Notes: generated by a model not told the origin, from the sequence alone. A DNA stretch of 64,000 bases from Proteles cristata cristata (GCA_017311185.1 JAESUZ010000968.1:310001-374000), one strand, 5' to 3'; numbered from the stretch's first letter, positions 42,163 to 56,367 are shown. A program made the numbers and translations.

Positions 42163-42227
42163 AGCTACTATCCCTCTCCATCCCGGCTGGGCTAGGTGGG
42201 AGTTGTGACTCAGTAGACAACCCTTAA

Positions 42228-42333
42228 TACATTTTATTTGTATGTAGTTATCTCCCTACCCAAAGCAAGGCTTGAACTTGGGATACAGCGATCAAGAGTC
42301 ACGCACTCTACAGGCTGAGCCAGGCAGGCGCCC
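42228..42333 (-). mobile_element. Older short CAN-SINE
   Basis: Reverse copy (AAAGCAAGGCTTGAACTTGG ... GCTGAGCCAGGCAGGCGCCC). Confidence 0.78.
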
Positions 42334-42519
42334 TGCAAAAGCTTTGGTTCCTGAAAAGAAGATCCTTTGCATGGTTCTGGGGAAGCCCCTGCCACTGGAG
42401 CTCGGGATCATTCTCCTCTTAGCAGAAGGGAGGCACCTGCGCGGTGAGAGGGGAAGGCTGCAGAGAGCAGGTGCTTGAGAGCCAACCCCCCCTCCCCCCC
42501 GCCTCACTCTAGCTTTGTC

Positions 42520-42900
42520 CCTGTGCTGATTATTGCTTTATTACTGTTTTCAGTCAGATATAATTCCGGCATTTTCTACAATCTTGATCTTTTCACTGAT
42601 ACCAGATTCTTGTACAAAGATTTGTATGTAAAATGATTATGTACCCACTAGAATACATTCCCCGGCAATTAGCACGTTTAAGATGCAGCTCATAACACTC
42701 CTTCTGCACATTCCTCATTTATTACTTCTGAAAATGTTTTGTGATTTTTTTCCTTTTGGTGGATGTGTTTACAAATCCAATAACAATCCTCATTTAGAGT
42801 TGCAAAACACGAAGCCATTTTGAACTCAGACAGATGGCAGCTAAATGAACTTTAATTAAAGAATGAGTGCTTTGAATCAAATCACTTTAAAAAAGTACAG
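42520..42900. other. Unique AT-rich block, possible conserved element
   Basis: An abrupt AT-rich island (TTTAATTAAAG, TAACAATCCTCATTTAG) next to the CpG island, with no recognisable repeat. Composition and location suggest a conserved regulatory element; this is inference. Confidence 0.35.
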
Positions 42901-43009
42901 TACACTGAGATTCTGGAGAGGTTGCATAAACAGCATCTGGGTTCTTCTGCAGGAAGCAGCCCTGCTTGCGGAGAACTAGGAAGGCATCCCCAGCGGATCT
43001 GGGCTGGGC

Positions 43010-43650
43010 TGGGCTGGCACTGGACACCGTGGGCAAAGCGAGGGGGCGGGCGGCCAGCGGGCAGTAACGCGTCCTCTGCCCAGAGCGCAGAGCTCCTAAG
43101 ACAGGAGGTGAAACCCACACCGGCCACCTCTTGGTTCAAAGGCTTTGCCTTGGGTGTGGGGGTGGGGTCCCCCATTCTGCTTTCGTGCACTGAGGTCGGC
43201 CCGAGGCACGGGGCTTTGCTGCATAACCCGATTAATTGCACGCGCCCGCACAGCAGGAGTGGAAGCAGACAGATGGCGGACGCTCCGCGAGCCGCCGCGC
43301 CGGGGTGCCCCGCCTCCCGCTCAGCCGCCCACCGGGCAGGAGCCACTTCCGGCCGTGGCCGCGGGTCTGGGCGGGGGCGGGGGCCCGTCTCTAGGCGACC
43401 GAGAGGCGCCAGCCGGCCCAGGCGCGCTGCGGGGGCGCGGGGGGAGACCGGTGCCCGGGCGGAAGCCGCTCCTGCTCCGCGGCCGCGCAGGAGAAGGAAG
43501 GGGACGGACAGTGGGGTGAGAGGCAGGGGAGGGGGCGGAGAGGGAAGAGCCGGGACCGCCCCGCGGGCCGGGAGGTTTGCATTCTGCGCGGTGGCGGTGG
43601 GAGGCGCGGGGCAGGAAAAGCACCCCAGGGGCAGGGTGTGAAGGCAAGGT
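43010..43650. promoter_or_regulatory. CpG island, probable bidirectional promoter
   Basis: The densest CpG stretch of the window. ACAGATGGCGGAC at 43270-43282 matches a YY1-type site (core ATGGCGG) on the plus strand. CACTTCCGG at 43344-43352 is an ETS-type site (CCGGAAGTG on the minus strand). NotI-like GCGGCCGC occurs near 43480, and GTGAGAGG at 43516 could be a plus-strand splice donor. No TATA box is seen. It lies 1.7-2.4 kb beyond the GTF2IRD1 stop codon. YY1 sites usually read in the direction of transcription just after the start, which would make one transcript run rightward, antisense to GTF2IRD1. A minus-strand transcript toward GTF2I is equally possible. No exon is proven. Confidence 0.7.
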
Positions 43651-45190
43651 GGCAGCTGCCGGGTTGTCCTCGATTTCATGGTTTCTGGCTCGAGGGCGCT
43701 GGTGAATGAGGGGTGGGAGGGGAGGGCGCTCCTGCCCTGATCCTGGTGACTTTAAAGGGGCGGGGGTCTGAGGGTGGAGAGTTGAAAGCCCTGGTGGGGC
43801 CCAGGGACACTGCGAAGTGGCGGTGGCAGCCGCCAGAGGAATAGTTTGGGCACGGCCTGCCAACCTTGTGGCTTCTGGCTTCTTGCATCTTTTCAGAAGG
43901 AAGCAGAGTCCGGAAGGCTGGGACGGGGCCTTCCCTCCTGCCCTGGGCACCTCGCTGACCCCGTGGGTTGGCAGAAGCTTCTGGCCTGTGTTGATCGTGT
44001 AATTAGCTGACTCAGGTCAGTTCCTCCAAGTCAGAGGCCTGGTTCTGGCCCTTGGCTAGACACTGCGGTCACCCTGACCCTTCCATGCCCCAGCGCTCCT
44101 GTCCAATTGACTCCCAAGTCCTGTTGGCTGACCTCCTTGTTAGCCTCCACCTGGCTGGAACCTCTTCCTGTAAGGACCACAGGAGCCTCCCACGTGCTCT
44201 CCCGGCTTCTCCCCCTGCAACCCGTGGCTCCCCCCTCCCTCCAAGCAGCCTGGGCCAGAGCCCCAGGACCTTCCACACCGCCAGTGGGAAAAGGGATGCA
44301 GGCCGGCCCCAGGGTGCACAGCTCTGCTCCACTCACCCCTTCGGCCTGCCTCCATGTGCAGGGCCCCGCTTGGGGAGTGTCCCCAGGAATGCCTGGTTTC
44401 ACCTCCAGCCACACGTTGTTCCTGGAACACCCAAGGTCTTGCTTGGCCGTTGGCACAAGGGGCTCTCCCAGAACACGGTCCTGCGCCGCAAGTCCCGCTC
44501 TGCTTTGCCAACCGCAGCCGCGCTCTCAGCATCAAGGATGATTCTTGACTCGGAGTCAGGGAAGGCCGCCCTGCCTTGGGTGCTCCCAGGGCACCCTGCC
44601 TTTCCCATCAGCCCCCCCCCCCCACCGGCCCAGGGCCAGGCCCTTGCGACGCCCCCCGGCCCCCACCTTCTGCCTCCAATCTTACCCCTTCCTTCACAGT
44701 CCCACCTGCCACCAGAGTGGCCTTTCAGAGACAGCTGTGACACACCCCTCGGCTGCTGGCTGCTCAGACGCCCTGAGGGCCATCAGAAATCCACCGCAGC
44801 CCTCCAGGTCCAACCCAGAGCCCCTTTGCCCAGGTGCCTTCTCTGCAGCCACGGAGAGTCCAGCTTGATCCTACTTCACACTTTGGACTTCACCTCCTCC
44901 TGGAGCCACGGCAGCCCCTTGCCACTCTGTGCCCCCCCACCCCCGACCCCGCACTCCCAGGCCAGGGAGTCAGTCTGGCACTTTGCCTCCCACAACCCTC
45001 ATCCGGAGGTCACCTGGTCCCAGGAGCAGAGAAATGAGTGAAATGTGTCCCTAGCCGCCAGGGCCTGGTGCTCAGGGCCACCGCCTCTGCTTTGGCAAAA
45101 GAAGGGGGACCTTGGCATGCTGTCTGAGCCCGGTTTCCTGACCTCCGCTCAGCGACAGCTGCAGCCGTAATTCCACCTGAGACTCCGCAA
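43651..45190. other. GC-rich DNA between CpG island and GTF2IRD1
   Basis: No repeats recognised apart from a C run at 44612-44625. It contains the longest open frame of the window (329 codons, plus strand, 44052-45041), rich in Pro, Ser and Leu. I judge this frame probably non-coding. Confidence 0.45.
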
Positions 45191-45214
45191 AAGTTACCAG
45201 CGAGGGCAGTGCTT

Positions 45215-45376
45215 TTTTTTTTTTTTACTTATTTAAAAAGGCCTTGGTGGCAGGAATATAGTGTAAAAATCATTGGAAAAACTAAAAGGCATCGATACAT
45301 ATCCGAATATACACTTTGTACATAAATTACATTTCCTTTAGTCTTTCTGAGTGAGGTCCTGATTCAGCACTGAGGT
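45215..45376 (-). other. GTF2IRD1: GTF2IRD1 3' UTR
   Basis: Unique, AT-rich DNA directly after the stop codon, as expected for the 3' UTR. On the minus strand it reaches TTTAAATAAGTAAA followed by 12 A at about 45226-45215. AGTAAA is only a weak variant poly(A) signal and no AATAAA is seen nearby, so the true cleavage site is uncertain and could lie further left. Confidence 0.55.
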
Positions 45377-45445
45377 CTAGTAATTCAGAGGTCCCGGAAG
45401 CTGCACGTTCAGGCCGGCATAGTCCACCATGTACATCGGCCATTG
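45377..45445 (-). CDS. GTF2IRD1: GTF2IRD1 last coding exon
   Basis: Encodes the final 22 residues of GTF2IRD1 (QWPMYMVDYAGLNVQLPG, then PLNY) and the TAG stop at 45379-45377. GTF2IRD1 is a nuclear transcription factor of the TFII-I family. I recognise this short peptide as the conserved C-terminus of the protein. The acceptor is CTCTAG ending at 45446. The reading phase is 0, joining GTG (Val) of the previous exon to CAA (Gln). The exon continues into the 3' UTR. It is separated from the previous exon by a 1,230-bp intron holding one CAN-SINE. Confidence 0.95.
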   Translation of the reverse strand, partial: QWPMYMVDYAGLNVQLPGPLNY

Positions 45446-45569
45446 CTAGAGAAAGGGGGACAAATGGCCTGGGGTTAGGACTCCAGGTGACCCAGAAAGA
45501 ACACCAGACCATTTAGCTCTGCTTTCTGAAGGGCTTCCTCAGATGCTATTCATTTGGAGACAGCTTGAT

Positions 45570-45690
45570 GGTCCAGACAGCTGCTGAGACCCGTCCAAGG
45601 TCATGTAATTCACCAGCGGCCAAGGAGCCCGGGCTGGGGCCTTCTGGCTCACTCCCACCCAGGGGCCAGAGGCTATTCATCTTACCAACG
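45570..45690 (-). mobile_element. MIR SINE, antisense
   Basis: CCGTCCAAGGTCATGTAATT, then CCCGGGCTGGGGCCTTCTG, resemble a reverse MIR core. It lies in the last GTF2IRD1 intron. Confidence 0.5.
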
Positions 45691-45890
45691 GGAACTGAGG
45701 GTTTGCTCGGAGCACATGGTCACCCCCATAAACTCAGCCCCCTCCAGGCCTTATGCCAAAAAGCCAGTCCTACATCTTAGAGGTGGGAAGAGCTGGTAAC
45801 CTTCCGGAGGTACCCCTAGGTGAAGAGAAAGGTACAGCCTGCAGCCTGAACTTTGGGGTTTTCCAGGTTTAAAGGGAGGCACAGTTGGGG

Positions 45891-46091
45891 CACCTGAGGG
45901 GCTCAGACGGTTAAGCGTCTGACTCTTGGTTTCAGCTCAGGTCATGATCTCAGTTTCGTGGGTTTGAGTCTCGTGTCAGGCTCTGCGCTGTTCAGTGCAG
46001 AGCCTGCTTGGGATTCTCGCTCTCCAGCAGCCCCTTCCTGCCTTTGTCCTTTCCCTCTTTGGGCTCTCAAAATAAAACTTAAAAAAAAAAA
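45891..46091 (+). mobile_element. CAN-SINE with TSD
   Basis: GGGAGGCACAGT and GGGAAGCACAGT flank it. It is the only CAN-SINE between 42.3 and 49.3 kb and lies antisense to the gene in the last intron. Confidence 0.93.
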
Positions 46092-46269
46092 AGAGGGAAG
46101 CACAGTCCAAGGATAAAGAAATTTCCAAGCCATTTTCAAATGCGTTCCAATATTCTCCCTGTTGGACTCAGGATTTCCGAGCTAGTGTTTTGAAGTCTGA
46201 AAGAACTCTCGAGTGTGTGTGTCCCTAATGAGGCTGACCGCAGTGAGGCCACAGTCAATCAGCCCCTGC

Positions 46270-46385
46270 CCCGTGTTTTCTTCCTCCACGCGCTGTGGCT
46301 AACACTTACAACTTCATGGGGCTGTGGTGAGGCCCGAGCATGCGCTGTCAGCACAGAGATTAACCTAGCATCTACTAGGTCCTCT
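46270..46385 (+). mobile_element. MIR fragment
   Basis: TAACACTTACAACTTCATGG and GGGCTGTGGTGAGGCCCG resemble the MIR 3' half. Confidence 0.45.
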
Positions 46386-46504
46386 CTGGCCCCGTCCAGG
46401 GGAGTCCCCCACCCCTTCCCCGGGCCTTGCACCTGCCCAGTGGGGGTGTGACTTCCTGCGGAGGAGGGGGAGGATATGTGAGCAGCCAGTGACGGGTCGG
46501 ACTA

Positions 46505-46903
<399 letters not shown>

Positions 46904-47394
46904 TCATGTTTCAAGTCACCCTCTTGGCGTTCAAGGCTCCAGAGCCCCCAGACAAGCCCCGTCCCCGTGGCCAAGGCCCCTCTCTCCCGCCTCCTTCCTT
47001 AACCAAGCCCCATAGCCCGGGGGCTCACCTGCCTGCCTTTGCCAACACTAGAGCCTCACCCCCCCTCGCCCCCCCGGGTGGGGCTCCTGGCGGGCTGGGT
47101 TCAGGCCCAGGCCCTCTTTCTCCTGTTCCGAGACCATCCAGCCTGGGGGGTCTGGTGTCCCCACAACTCCTGCCTCGGGCCCTGGAGAAAGTCACTCCGT
47201 GACCTTGGGCCTTCACTGCTTTGCCAGTGAACTGAAAGATCCTGGAGGGTTGCTGGGAGCTTCCCGTGGCTGGCATGCCTGGGCCCCCAGAAATACTTGG
47301 CAACCGAGAACAGGCATCATGTTGGTACTGTTAACTGTGGGCGGGTGAGGGCCCTGACCTGATAACGCCGTGCCACGTGACAGGTCACAAGTAC

Positions 47395-47620
47395 CACGGG
47401 TGGACAGGCAGTGACCCCGTGGAAAGAGACTCTGGCTTACCGTCAGAAGTCCTAAATTCAAATTCCATCACCGCCATTACTAGCTGTGGGACGCTGGGCA
47501 AACTGACTGACCTCTCCGGGCCAAATGGGGAAAAAACAATGTGGCCTGAGACTCCCAGGAGATTATGTGTCTGCAAGAGCCCAGTACCCAGCCTGACATA
47601 AAGCAAGACTCGGCAGGTGT
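47395..47620 (+). mobile_element. MIR SINE
   Basis: ACTCTGGCTTACCGTCAGAA, TTCAAATTCCATCACCGC and CTAGCTGTGGGACGCTGGGC are in MIR order. Intron of GTF2IRD1. Confidence 0.8.
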
Positions 47621-47624
47621 TGTG

Positions 47625-48860
47625 CTGCTGAATTAAATTGATACGAATCTCTTGAGACCTCGAACATGGATGCGCACCTGTGTGCTACACAGCAGGGTTT
47701 GGTGCTTGCCCGAGTGGCCAGGTCACTGAGTAGAAACCAGAAGGGTCATAATAACACAGCATGAGGGCAAGCTGGGCCTACAAGGGGGGTGTTCGTGCAA
47801 CTGGGGAAGAAATACCAGAGCCTGGGGGCCTGTGACATGGCATAAATAGACACCAGGGGAACAGAAGACTCTAGGGGCGGAAAGAACCCTGGGAATGGGT
47901 GGGAGAAAAGGGATTTTGGAGGCTCCACCAGAAAATGAAGGCAGACGTGCTGGCCCAGGGCGGTGGCCAACCCAAGTCACTGTAAGATGGTAAAGAGGGC
48001 CAAGGTGGGGGGGGGGGGAGGGCAGACGCAGGTCATGGCTCCCATCCTCTGAGCATCTGTCCCAAAGTCTCCTCCTGAGGCCTCTGAAGGGTCATCTGCA
48101 TCTCTGCTTTCAACCTAGGGACAGTTTCCAAGCCCATCACCCCCTTGCCCGCGAATCTAGGGTCACGCCTAGCCCCTGTGATCAGCACAGGATAGAGGGG
48201 GCTTCTGGTGGGGCTGTGCCACCCTAGGCCATGGAGTTCCAAGGGCACCTGGACCCACCTCGAATGGGGGCCAGGATGGGGGCCCATCAGTGTCCCCACT
48301 GAGCCTTGGCCGGGGCCTGCGGTCAGATGGATTGTCCCAGCACCAGGCTCGCGGTGGCCACCAACTCCCCATGTGGCCCTGCCAAGCCCCCTTCCCTCTC
48401 TGGGCCTCAGTTTCCCAGCTGCACAATGTGGCTGGGACTAGATCAGTGCTTCTGAATCAGCGGCACGCCTCCCAGTCCCCCAGGGGGACCCGGTCCCTAG
48501 TCCTTTGGTGCGTCTTGTCAAGCAGAACCCTCATACCAGACTGTCTCCCAGCTTCCTGTGAACCCCAGGGTTCTAGGAGACAGTGGCTCCTCCCCCTGCT
48601 GGTCACACTCATCGGCCCTCTCCTCCCCAGGTGGCTTCCGTGATCCCATGTGACACCCTCTCCTCCTGGGCCCAGCCTGCCCTCCTGGTCTCCAGCTGAT
48701 CTGACACGCTCAGCCATGCTGTGGCAAGGGCCCCTGGGGACATACTGGGCAGGGGGCACAACATGCTCTCTACATGGCCAGCCACCCGCTGCAGGCCACC
48801 TGGACCAGATCTGCCCACAGACTCTGGTCCCCGAGAGGCAGAGAGGTGGCTCCATCGGCC
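47625..48860. other. GTF2IRD1 intron DNA
   Basis: G-rich, with a 14-G run near 48006-48019. A MIR-like piece (TGGGCCTCAGTTTCCCAGC) lies at 48395-48440. No extra exon is recognised. Confidence 0.6.
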
Positions 48861-48870
48861 TCCGCCTTAC

Positions 48871-48908
48871 CTGGCACCTTGGCGTCATTGCAGATTTCTG
48901 CAAAAGGC
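48871..48908 (-). CDS. GTF2IRD1: GTF2IRD1 38-nt exon
   Basis: Micro-sized exon encoding PFAEICNDAKVP plus one base at each end. It links the last GTF2I repeat (ending NQLQ) to the basic and serine-rich tail. The acceptor TTTTCAG ends at 48909 and the donor GTAAGG starts at 48870. Phases match both neighbours: CA|G (Gln) upstream and G|CC (Ala) downstream. Skipping it would shift the frame, since 38 is not a multiple of three. Confidence 0.95.
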
Positions 48909-49290
48909 CTGAAAACAAAAGAAATGAGGTGGCAGTTAGAAATGACGTTTCCCCTCGTCCTTCCCAGCTGCTCCCTGAAGGCGGGCGACCTCTCTCATGA
49001 GATGCCGCTGCCACCGCTGGAGAGCCAGGCAAGTGAGACCCAGATGAAGATGGCGAGTGCCCCCCAGGGCAGGGTCCTGCCAGGCCAGTCGCCCCTCAGA
49101 GCCTGGAGTCCTTGTCTAGACACCGAGGGCGTTGCCTGAGCAAGGGATCGGGAATGTGCGCCTAGATTAATAGAAGTGAGTATTCGTCGTGGTATTTGTT
49201 TTTATATCTCTTAGTTTTTAGCTTATTGGTTGGTTATTTTATTTTTAGCGTAATTATTTTTTCTTTTTTTTTTTCAAGAATTAAAAAAGT

Positions 49291-49492
49291 GTGGGGCATC
49301 TGGGTGGCTCAGTCAGTTAAGCGTCTGACTTCGGCTCAGGTCATGATCTCACGGTTCGTGGGCTCAAGCCCCACGTCAGGCTCTGCGCTGACAGCTCGGA
49401 GCCCAGAGCCTGCTTCGGATTCTGTGTCTCCCTTTCACTTTGCCCCTCCTCTGCTTGCACTGTCTCTCTCAAAAATAAATTATAAACGTTGA
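49291..49492 (+). mobile_element. CAN-SINE
   Basis: Complete older-type copy in a GTF2IRD1 intron. Confidence 0.92.
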
Positions 49493-49499
49493 ACAAAAT

Positions 49500-49660
49500 T
49501 TTAAGAAATCAAAACTAAAAACGACTATAAGGACCTATGGTAAAATACGGACAGTAGTTATCTCCGGATGATGGGAGCACTAAATAACCATATTTTCTAA
49601 ATAACTGAAATGGGTAAAAATTAACGGTATAGTCAGAAAAAATCAAATTTAAGTTTTAAA
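49500..49660 (+). mobile_element. L1M-type 3' tip
   Basis: GGACAGTAGTTATCTCCGG and the A-rich end resemble old L1M tails. Weak. Confidence 0.4.
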
Positions 49661-49719
49661 AATAAATGAATGGCCATGAATGCGGAGGCTGTGTGTTTCC
49701 ACAGGAAAGGGTTGGAATC

Positions 49720-50095
49720 GGGACACCTGGAGGTCTGTGCCCCCGTCTCCCTAAATTCTTATGTGGGACCCGAATCCCCAGTGTGATCGCATTAGAAGGC
49801 AGGGCCTTTGGGAGCACTGAGGTCACGAGGGGTAAGACCTCAGGAATGGGGTTGGCGCCCTAATAAAACAGGCCCCAGAGAGCTCCCTTCACCCCTTCCA
49901 GCATGTGAGGACACGTGTGAGGGCACAGGGAGAAGACGGTTACCTAGAAACTAGGAAGTGGGTCCTCACCAGACCCTGAATCTGCTACCACCTTGATCCT
50001 GGGCTTCCCAGCCTCCAGAACTGTAAGAAGTAAATGTCTGTTGCTTATAAGCCGTCTGGTCTGTAGTACTGTGTGACAATGGCCTTGATCGGAGT
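49720..50095 (+). mobile_element. MLT1-like solo LTR (ERVL-MaLR)
   Basis: AGGGCCTTTGGGAGCACTGA, CCCCAGAGAGCTCCCTTCAC, CATGTGAGGACACG and CCAGCCTCCAGAACTGTAAG are in MLT1 order. It is an old solo LTR, with no viral genes, inside a GTF2IRD1 intron. Confidence 0.82.
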
Positions 50096-50109
50096 GAGAT
50101 ATCTGGGTC

Positions 50110-50465
50110 TGCACCCCAGCTCACCCGCCGTGACTTACACTGGCCCCTTCCCGGCTCTGGGTGTCAGTTTCCTCATTTTTTTTTTTTTTTAATTTTTAAT
50201 CTTTAAAAATTTTTTTAATGTTTTTTATTTATTTCTGAGAGAGAGAGAGAGAGAGAGACAGCATGAGCAAGGGAGGGTCAGGGAGAGAGGGAGATACAGA
50301 ATCCGAAACAGGCTCTAGGCTCTGAGCTAGCTGTCAGCACAGAGCCCGACGTGGGGCTCGATCCCACGAACTGCGAGATCACGACCTGAGCCGAAGTCAG
50401 ACGCTCAACCGACTGAGCCACCTGGGCGCCCCTCAGTTTCCTCATCTTTAAGATGAGGGTGTTGG
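50110..50465 (+). mobile_element. MIR fragment split by SINE
   Basis: CCCGGCTCTGGGTGTCAGTT, interrupted, then CTCATCTTTAAGATGAGGG. Confidence 0.65.
50177..50432 (-). mobile_element. CAN-SINE inside MIR, with TSD
   Basis: Reverse copy with exact TCAGTTTCCTCAT on both sides (50164-50176 and 50433-50445). Confidence 0.95.
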
Positions 50466-50632
50466 GGCACCTGGGTGGCTCAGTTGGTTAAGCATCTGAC
50501 TCCTGGTTTTGGCTCAGATCACGATTCCATGCAAATCGAGTCCCACACTGGGCTCTGTGCTGTCTGCACAGAGCCTGTTTGGGATTCTTCTCTCCCTCTT
50601 TCTCTCTCTCAAAATAAATAAATAAATTTAAA
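50464..50632 (+). mobile_element. CAN-SINE, internally shortened
   Basis: Older-type copy with deletions in head and CT region. Confidence 0.9.
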
Positions 50633-50641
50633 AGGAAAAGA

Positions 50642-50870
50642 AGGGCGCCTGGGTGGCTTAGTCGGTTAAGTGTCCGACTTCGCTTGGGTCATGATCTCGC
50701 GCGGTTCGTGGGTTCGAGCCGCGCGGGCTCTGTGCTGACTGCCAGCTCAGAGCCTGGAGCCTGTTTCAGTCTGTGACTCCTCTCTCTCTGACCCTCCCCT
50801 GCTCACGCTGTCTCTCTCTCTCTCTCTCTCCTAGAAATAAATAAAACATTAAAAAAATAAAATAAAAATA
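50642..50870 (+). mobile_element. CAN-SINE, young type
   Basis: Inserted in the tail of the preceding SINE; AAAAGGAAAAGAAG and AAAAGGAAAAAAGAAG flank it. Confidence 0.93.
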
Positions 50871-50926
50871 AAAGGAAAAAAGAAGATGAGAGCCTGTCTC
50901 CTGGATTCTGTGCAGGTGAGAAGCAC

Positions 50927-50927
50927 C

Positions 50928-50957
<30 letters not shown>
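50927..50957 (+). repeat. (CTGT)n
   Basis: Seven to eight tetranucleotide units, about 95 bp from a GTF2IRD1 exon. Confidence 0.9.
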
Positions 50958-50958
<1 letters not shown>

Positions 50959-51050
50959 GGGCTCCTGGCCGGGCCTGCTTGGGGGGTTTCCCCACCGGAT
51001 CCCAGCAGGCCCTTCTCCCATGGCTGTGGCCTGGCTGCCGGGAGCACTCA

Positions 51051-51287
<237 letters not shown>

Positions 51288-51473
51288 TTAGGGGCCGAGC
51301 CCTCTAGGGAGGGGGCTGGATGCCACTGTGCTAGAGAGTTTAAACATTGATACACATACTTGTTTCTTTGTTTTTTTAATCCTTTAAACATCGATACACA
51401 TACTTGTTTGTTTTTTAATCCTAGCACAAAACTGAAAGTCCAATACTTGGTGCTGACAATAAAATGTAGTTTT

Positions 51474-54450
<2,977 letters not shown>

Positions 54451-54511
54451 TTATTTTCATTACAATTTATTATTAATATATTATTAATTACAATTTATAT
54501 TAATTTATTGC

Positions 54512-54684
54512 TTTAAATATTTTATTTTCAATTTTGGGGGGAGCAGGGAGAGGGAGACAGGGGATCTGAAGCGGGCTCCATGCAGACAGCACAGGGCTCG
54601 ACGCGGGGCTTGAACTCTCAAACTGAGAGATGATGACCTGAGCCGAAGTCTGGTGCTTAACTGACTGAGCCACCCAGGCACCTT
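54512..54684 (-). mobile_element. CAN-SINE
   Basis: Reverse copy with a shortened GA region; preceded by AT-rich (TTAATTA)n DNA at 54455-54515. Confidence 0.88.
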
Positions 54685-54715
54685 TGTTTTTTTTGTTTTG
54701 TTTTGTTTTGTTTTT
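54685..54715 (+). repeat. (TTTTG)n
   Basis: Five to six units. Confidence 0.85.
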
Positions 54716-54730
54716 TAAAAATATATTTTT

Positions 54731-54850
54731 GGGGGGTTATCTGGATGGCTTAGTCAGTTGAGCTTCTGACTCTTGATCTCAGCTCAGGTCTTGATCTCAG
54801 GGTTGTGAGTTCAAGCCCCACCCTGGGCGTGGAGCCTACAACAAAAAGAA
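54731..54850 (+). mobile_element. Older short CAN-SINE
   Basis: Head and short 3' part ending GCGTGGAGCCTACAACAAA. Confidence 0.82.
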
Positions 54851-55345
54851 TACTTGTTTTCATTTAATTTGGTGGAAGGGAGTTCCATTTTTCTTAAAGG
54901 ATACAAATTTGAATGAAACAAGGGAGGGTGGGTTCTGGATGGGAGGGCGTTCCTGCCCTTCTGGGAGCTCAGAGGAATGGGAGGGGGCCGCCAAGGCGAA
55001 CCACAGGAGGAGACGCCCCTGCTCCAGCCCTGGGGGTGGGGGTGAGGGGCGGGGAAGCCATGCTCCCTGCTGGCCTGCTTGGCCCAGCGGACCAGCCCAG
55101 TAGCTCTCCGGGTAGGCCTTGGGTAGGTCCCGAGATCGCTTCCTGACAGAGCCAGGCTCCTGCCACTCCGGGCATATGCTCACCATCTGGAGAGGGTGCG
55201 GCGGGTCACCAGGGACTTCCCCAAGAGCTGCCGTGGGAGCAGGGACCTGTCACTCCCAGTCTGGTCTGCTTGTGGACAGAACAAAGACCAGGAAACTGCC
55301 TCAGGGAACACAGGGTGGGGCGGAGAACACAGTCACCAGGGCCAG
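54851..55345. other. Intron DNA, unassigned
   Basis: GC-rich, no exon or repeat recognised. Confidence 0.5.
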
Positions 55346-55349
55346 AAAC

Positions 55350-55525
55350 GCAGTGGTCCGGGAGTTCAGAGTGTTGACTGACACCCGACTGCTTGGGTTC
55401 AAATCCTGCCTTTGGTACTATTAGCTCGTGACCTTGAACAATTCTCTGAATATCTGGATTTCTTGTGTCGCTACCACAACAGGGGAAACCGTGTGGAGCT
55501 GCCCTGAGAATGAAGTGGGGGCATG
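55350..55525 (+). mobile_element. MIR SINE
   Basis: GACTGCTTGGGTTCAAATCC, TAGCTCGTGACCTTGAAC and CTCTGAATATCTGG follow MIR. Confidence 0.78.
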
Positions 55526-55727
55526 ATGCCCGGGCCCGGCACGGCCCACGGGCTGGTTTTACTGTTCGGAAGCCTGAGTCAGCAGAGCTATGCTATGGGG
55601 ACCTGCCTGAGCTCCCTCAAGCCCAGGCTGGCTATCAAAGACACCGATGACTGCAAATAATTCCAGAAAGTTCTCCATTTGGAGATGTCGCAGATGGAGT
55701 GTGTGTGCTCAATGTACCTGCTTGAGA

Positions 55728-55885
55728 GGGCGCCTGGGTGGCTCTGTCGGTTGAGCATCCTGGTTCATGAGTAAAGGGCCCTGCATCGGGCTCTGTGCTG
55801 ACAGTGCAGAGCATGCCTGTGATTCTCTCCTTCTTTGTCTCCCTCCCCCCAAACACATAAGTAAATAAACAAACATTTAAAAATA
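55728..55885 (+). mobile_element. CAN-SINE, internally deleted
   Basis: Deletion from the head (GTTGAGCATCCTGGTTCATG) and a shortened CT region. Confidence 0.88.
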
Positions 55886-55992
55886 TATACCTGATTATGC
55901 CTGTATGCAGCAGGGAGGAAGAGGGTCCCCAGTCTGGTGATGGTGGTGGGGGGCGGGGTGTCCCTGCCTCAGCAGACTGTGAAGCAATCTTT

Positions 55993-56184
55993 TTATTTTT
56001 TTTTTATCTTTGAGACAGAGCATGTGTGGAGGAGGGGCAGAGAGAGGGAGACACAGACTCTGAAACAGGCTCCAGGCTCTGAGCTGTCAGCACAGAACCC
56101 AACGTGGGGTTCCAACCCACGAACCGCGAGATCATGACCTGAGCCAAAGTCTGACGCTTAACTAACTGAGCCACCCATGCGCCC
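55993..56184 (-). mobile_element. CAN-SINE with TSD
   Basis: Reverse copy; AAGCAATCTT and AAGGCAATCTT flank it within a MIR. Confidence 0.9.
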
Positions 56185-56335
56185 CAAGGCAATCTTGATT
56201 CTACCCCTAATGTGATGTGTTTGGAAAGTCACTCAACCTCTCTGCACCTATTTCCACATAGCTCAGATGGGCATCCCCGCCTGCCCGGAGGGTCCATATA
56301 AAAACGTTTAAGGCCTCGCACCATCAGAGTCAGGT
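56185..56335 (+). mobile_element. MIR SINE
   Basis: GGAAAGTCACTCAACCTCTC, TTTCCACATAGCTCAGATGG. It begins left of the preceding SINE. Confidence 0.65.
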
Positions 56336-56367
56336 TGTGGCTGACGTTACTAGTAGATCAATGTTTC

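Noticed and set aside
42882..43679. 265-codon minus frame and overlapping 239-codon plus frame
   Set aside because: Both cover the CpG island, where stops are rare by composition. Neither resembles a family, and they overlap each other.
49720..50095. Intact endogenous retrovirus
   Set aside because: Only a solo, diverged MLT1-like LTR is present; no gag, pol or env sequence is seen.
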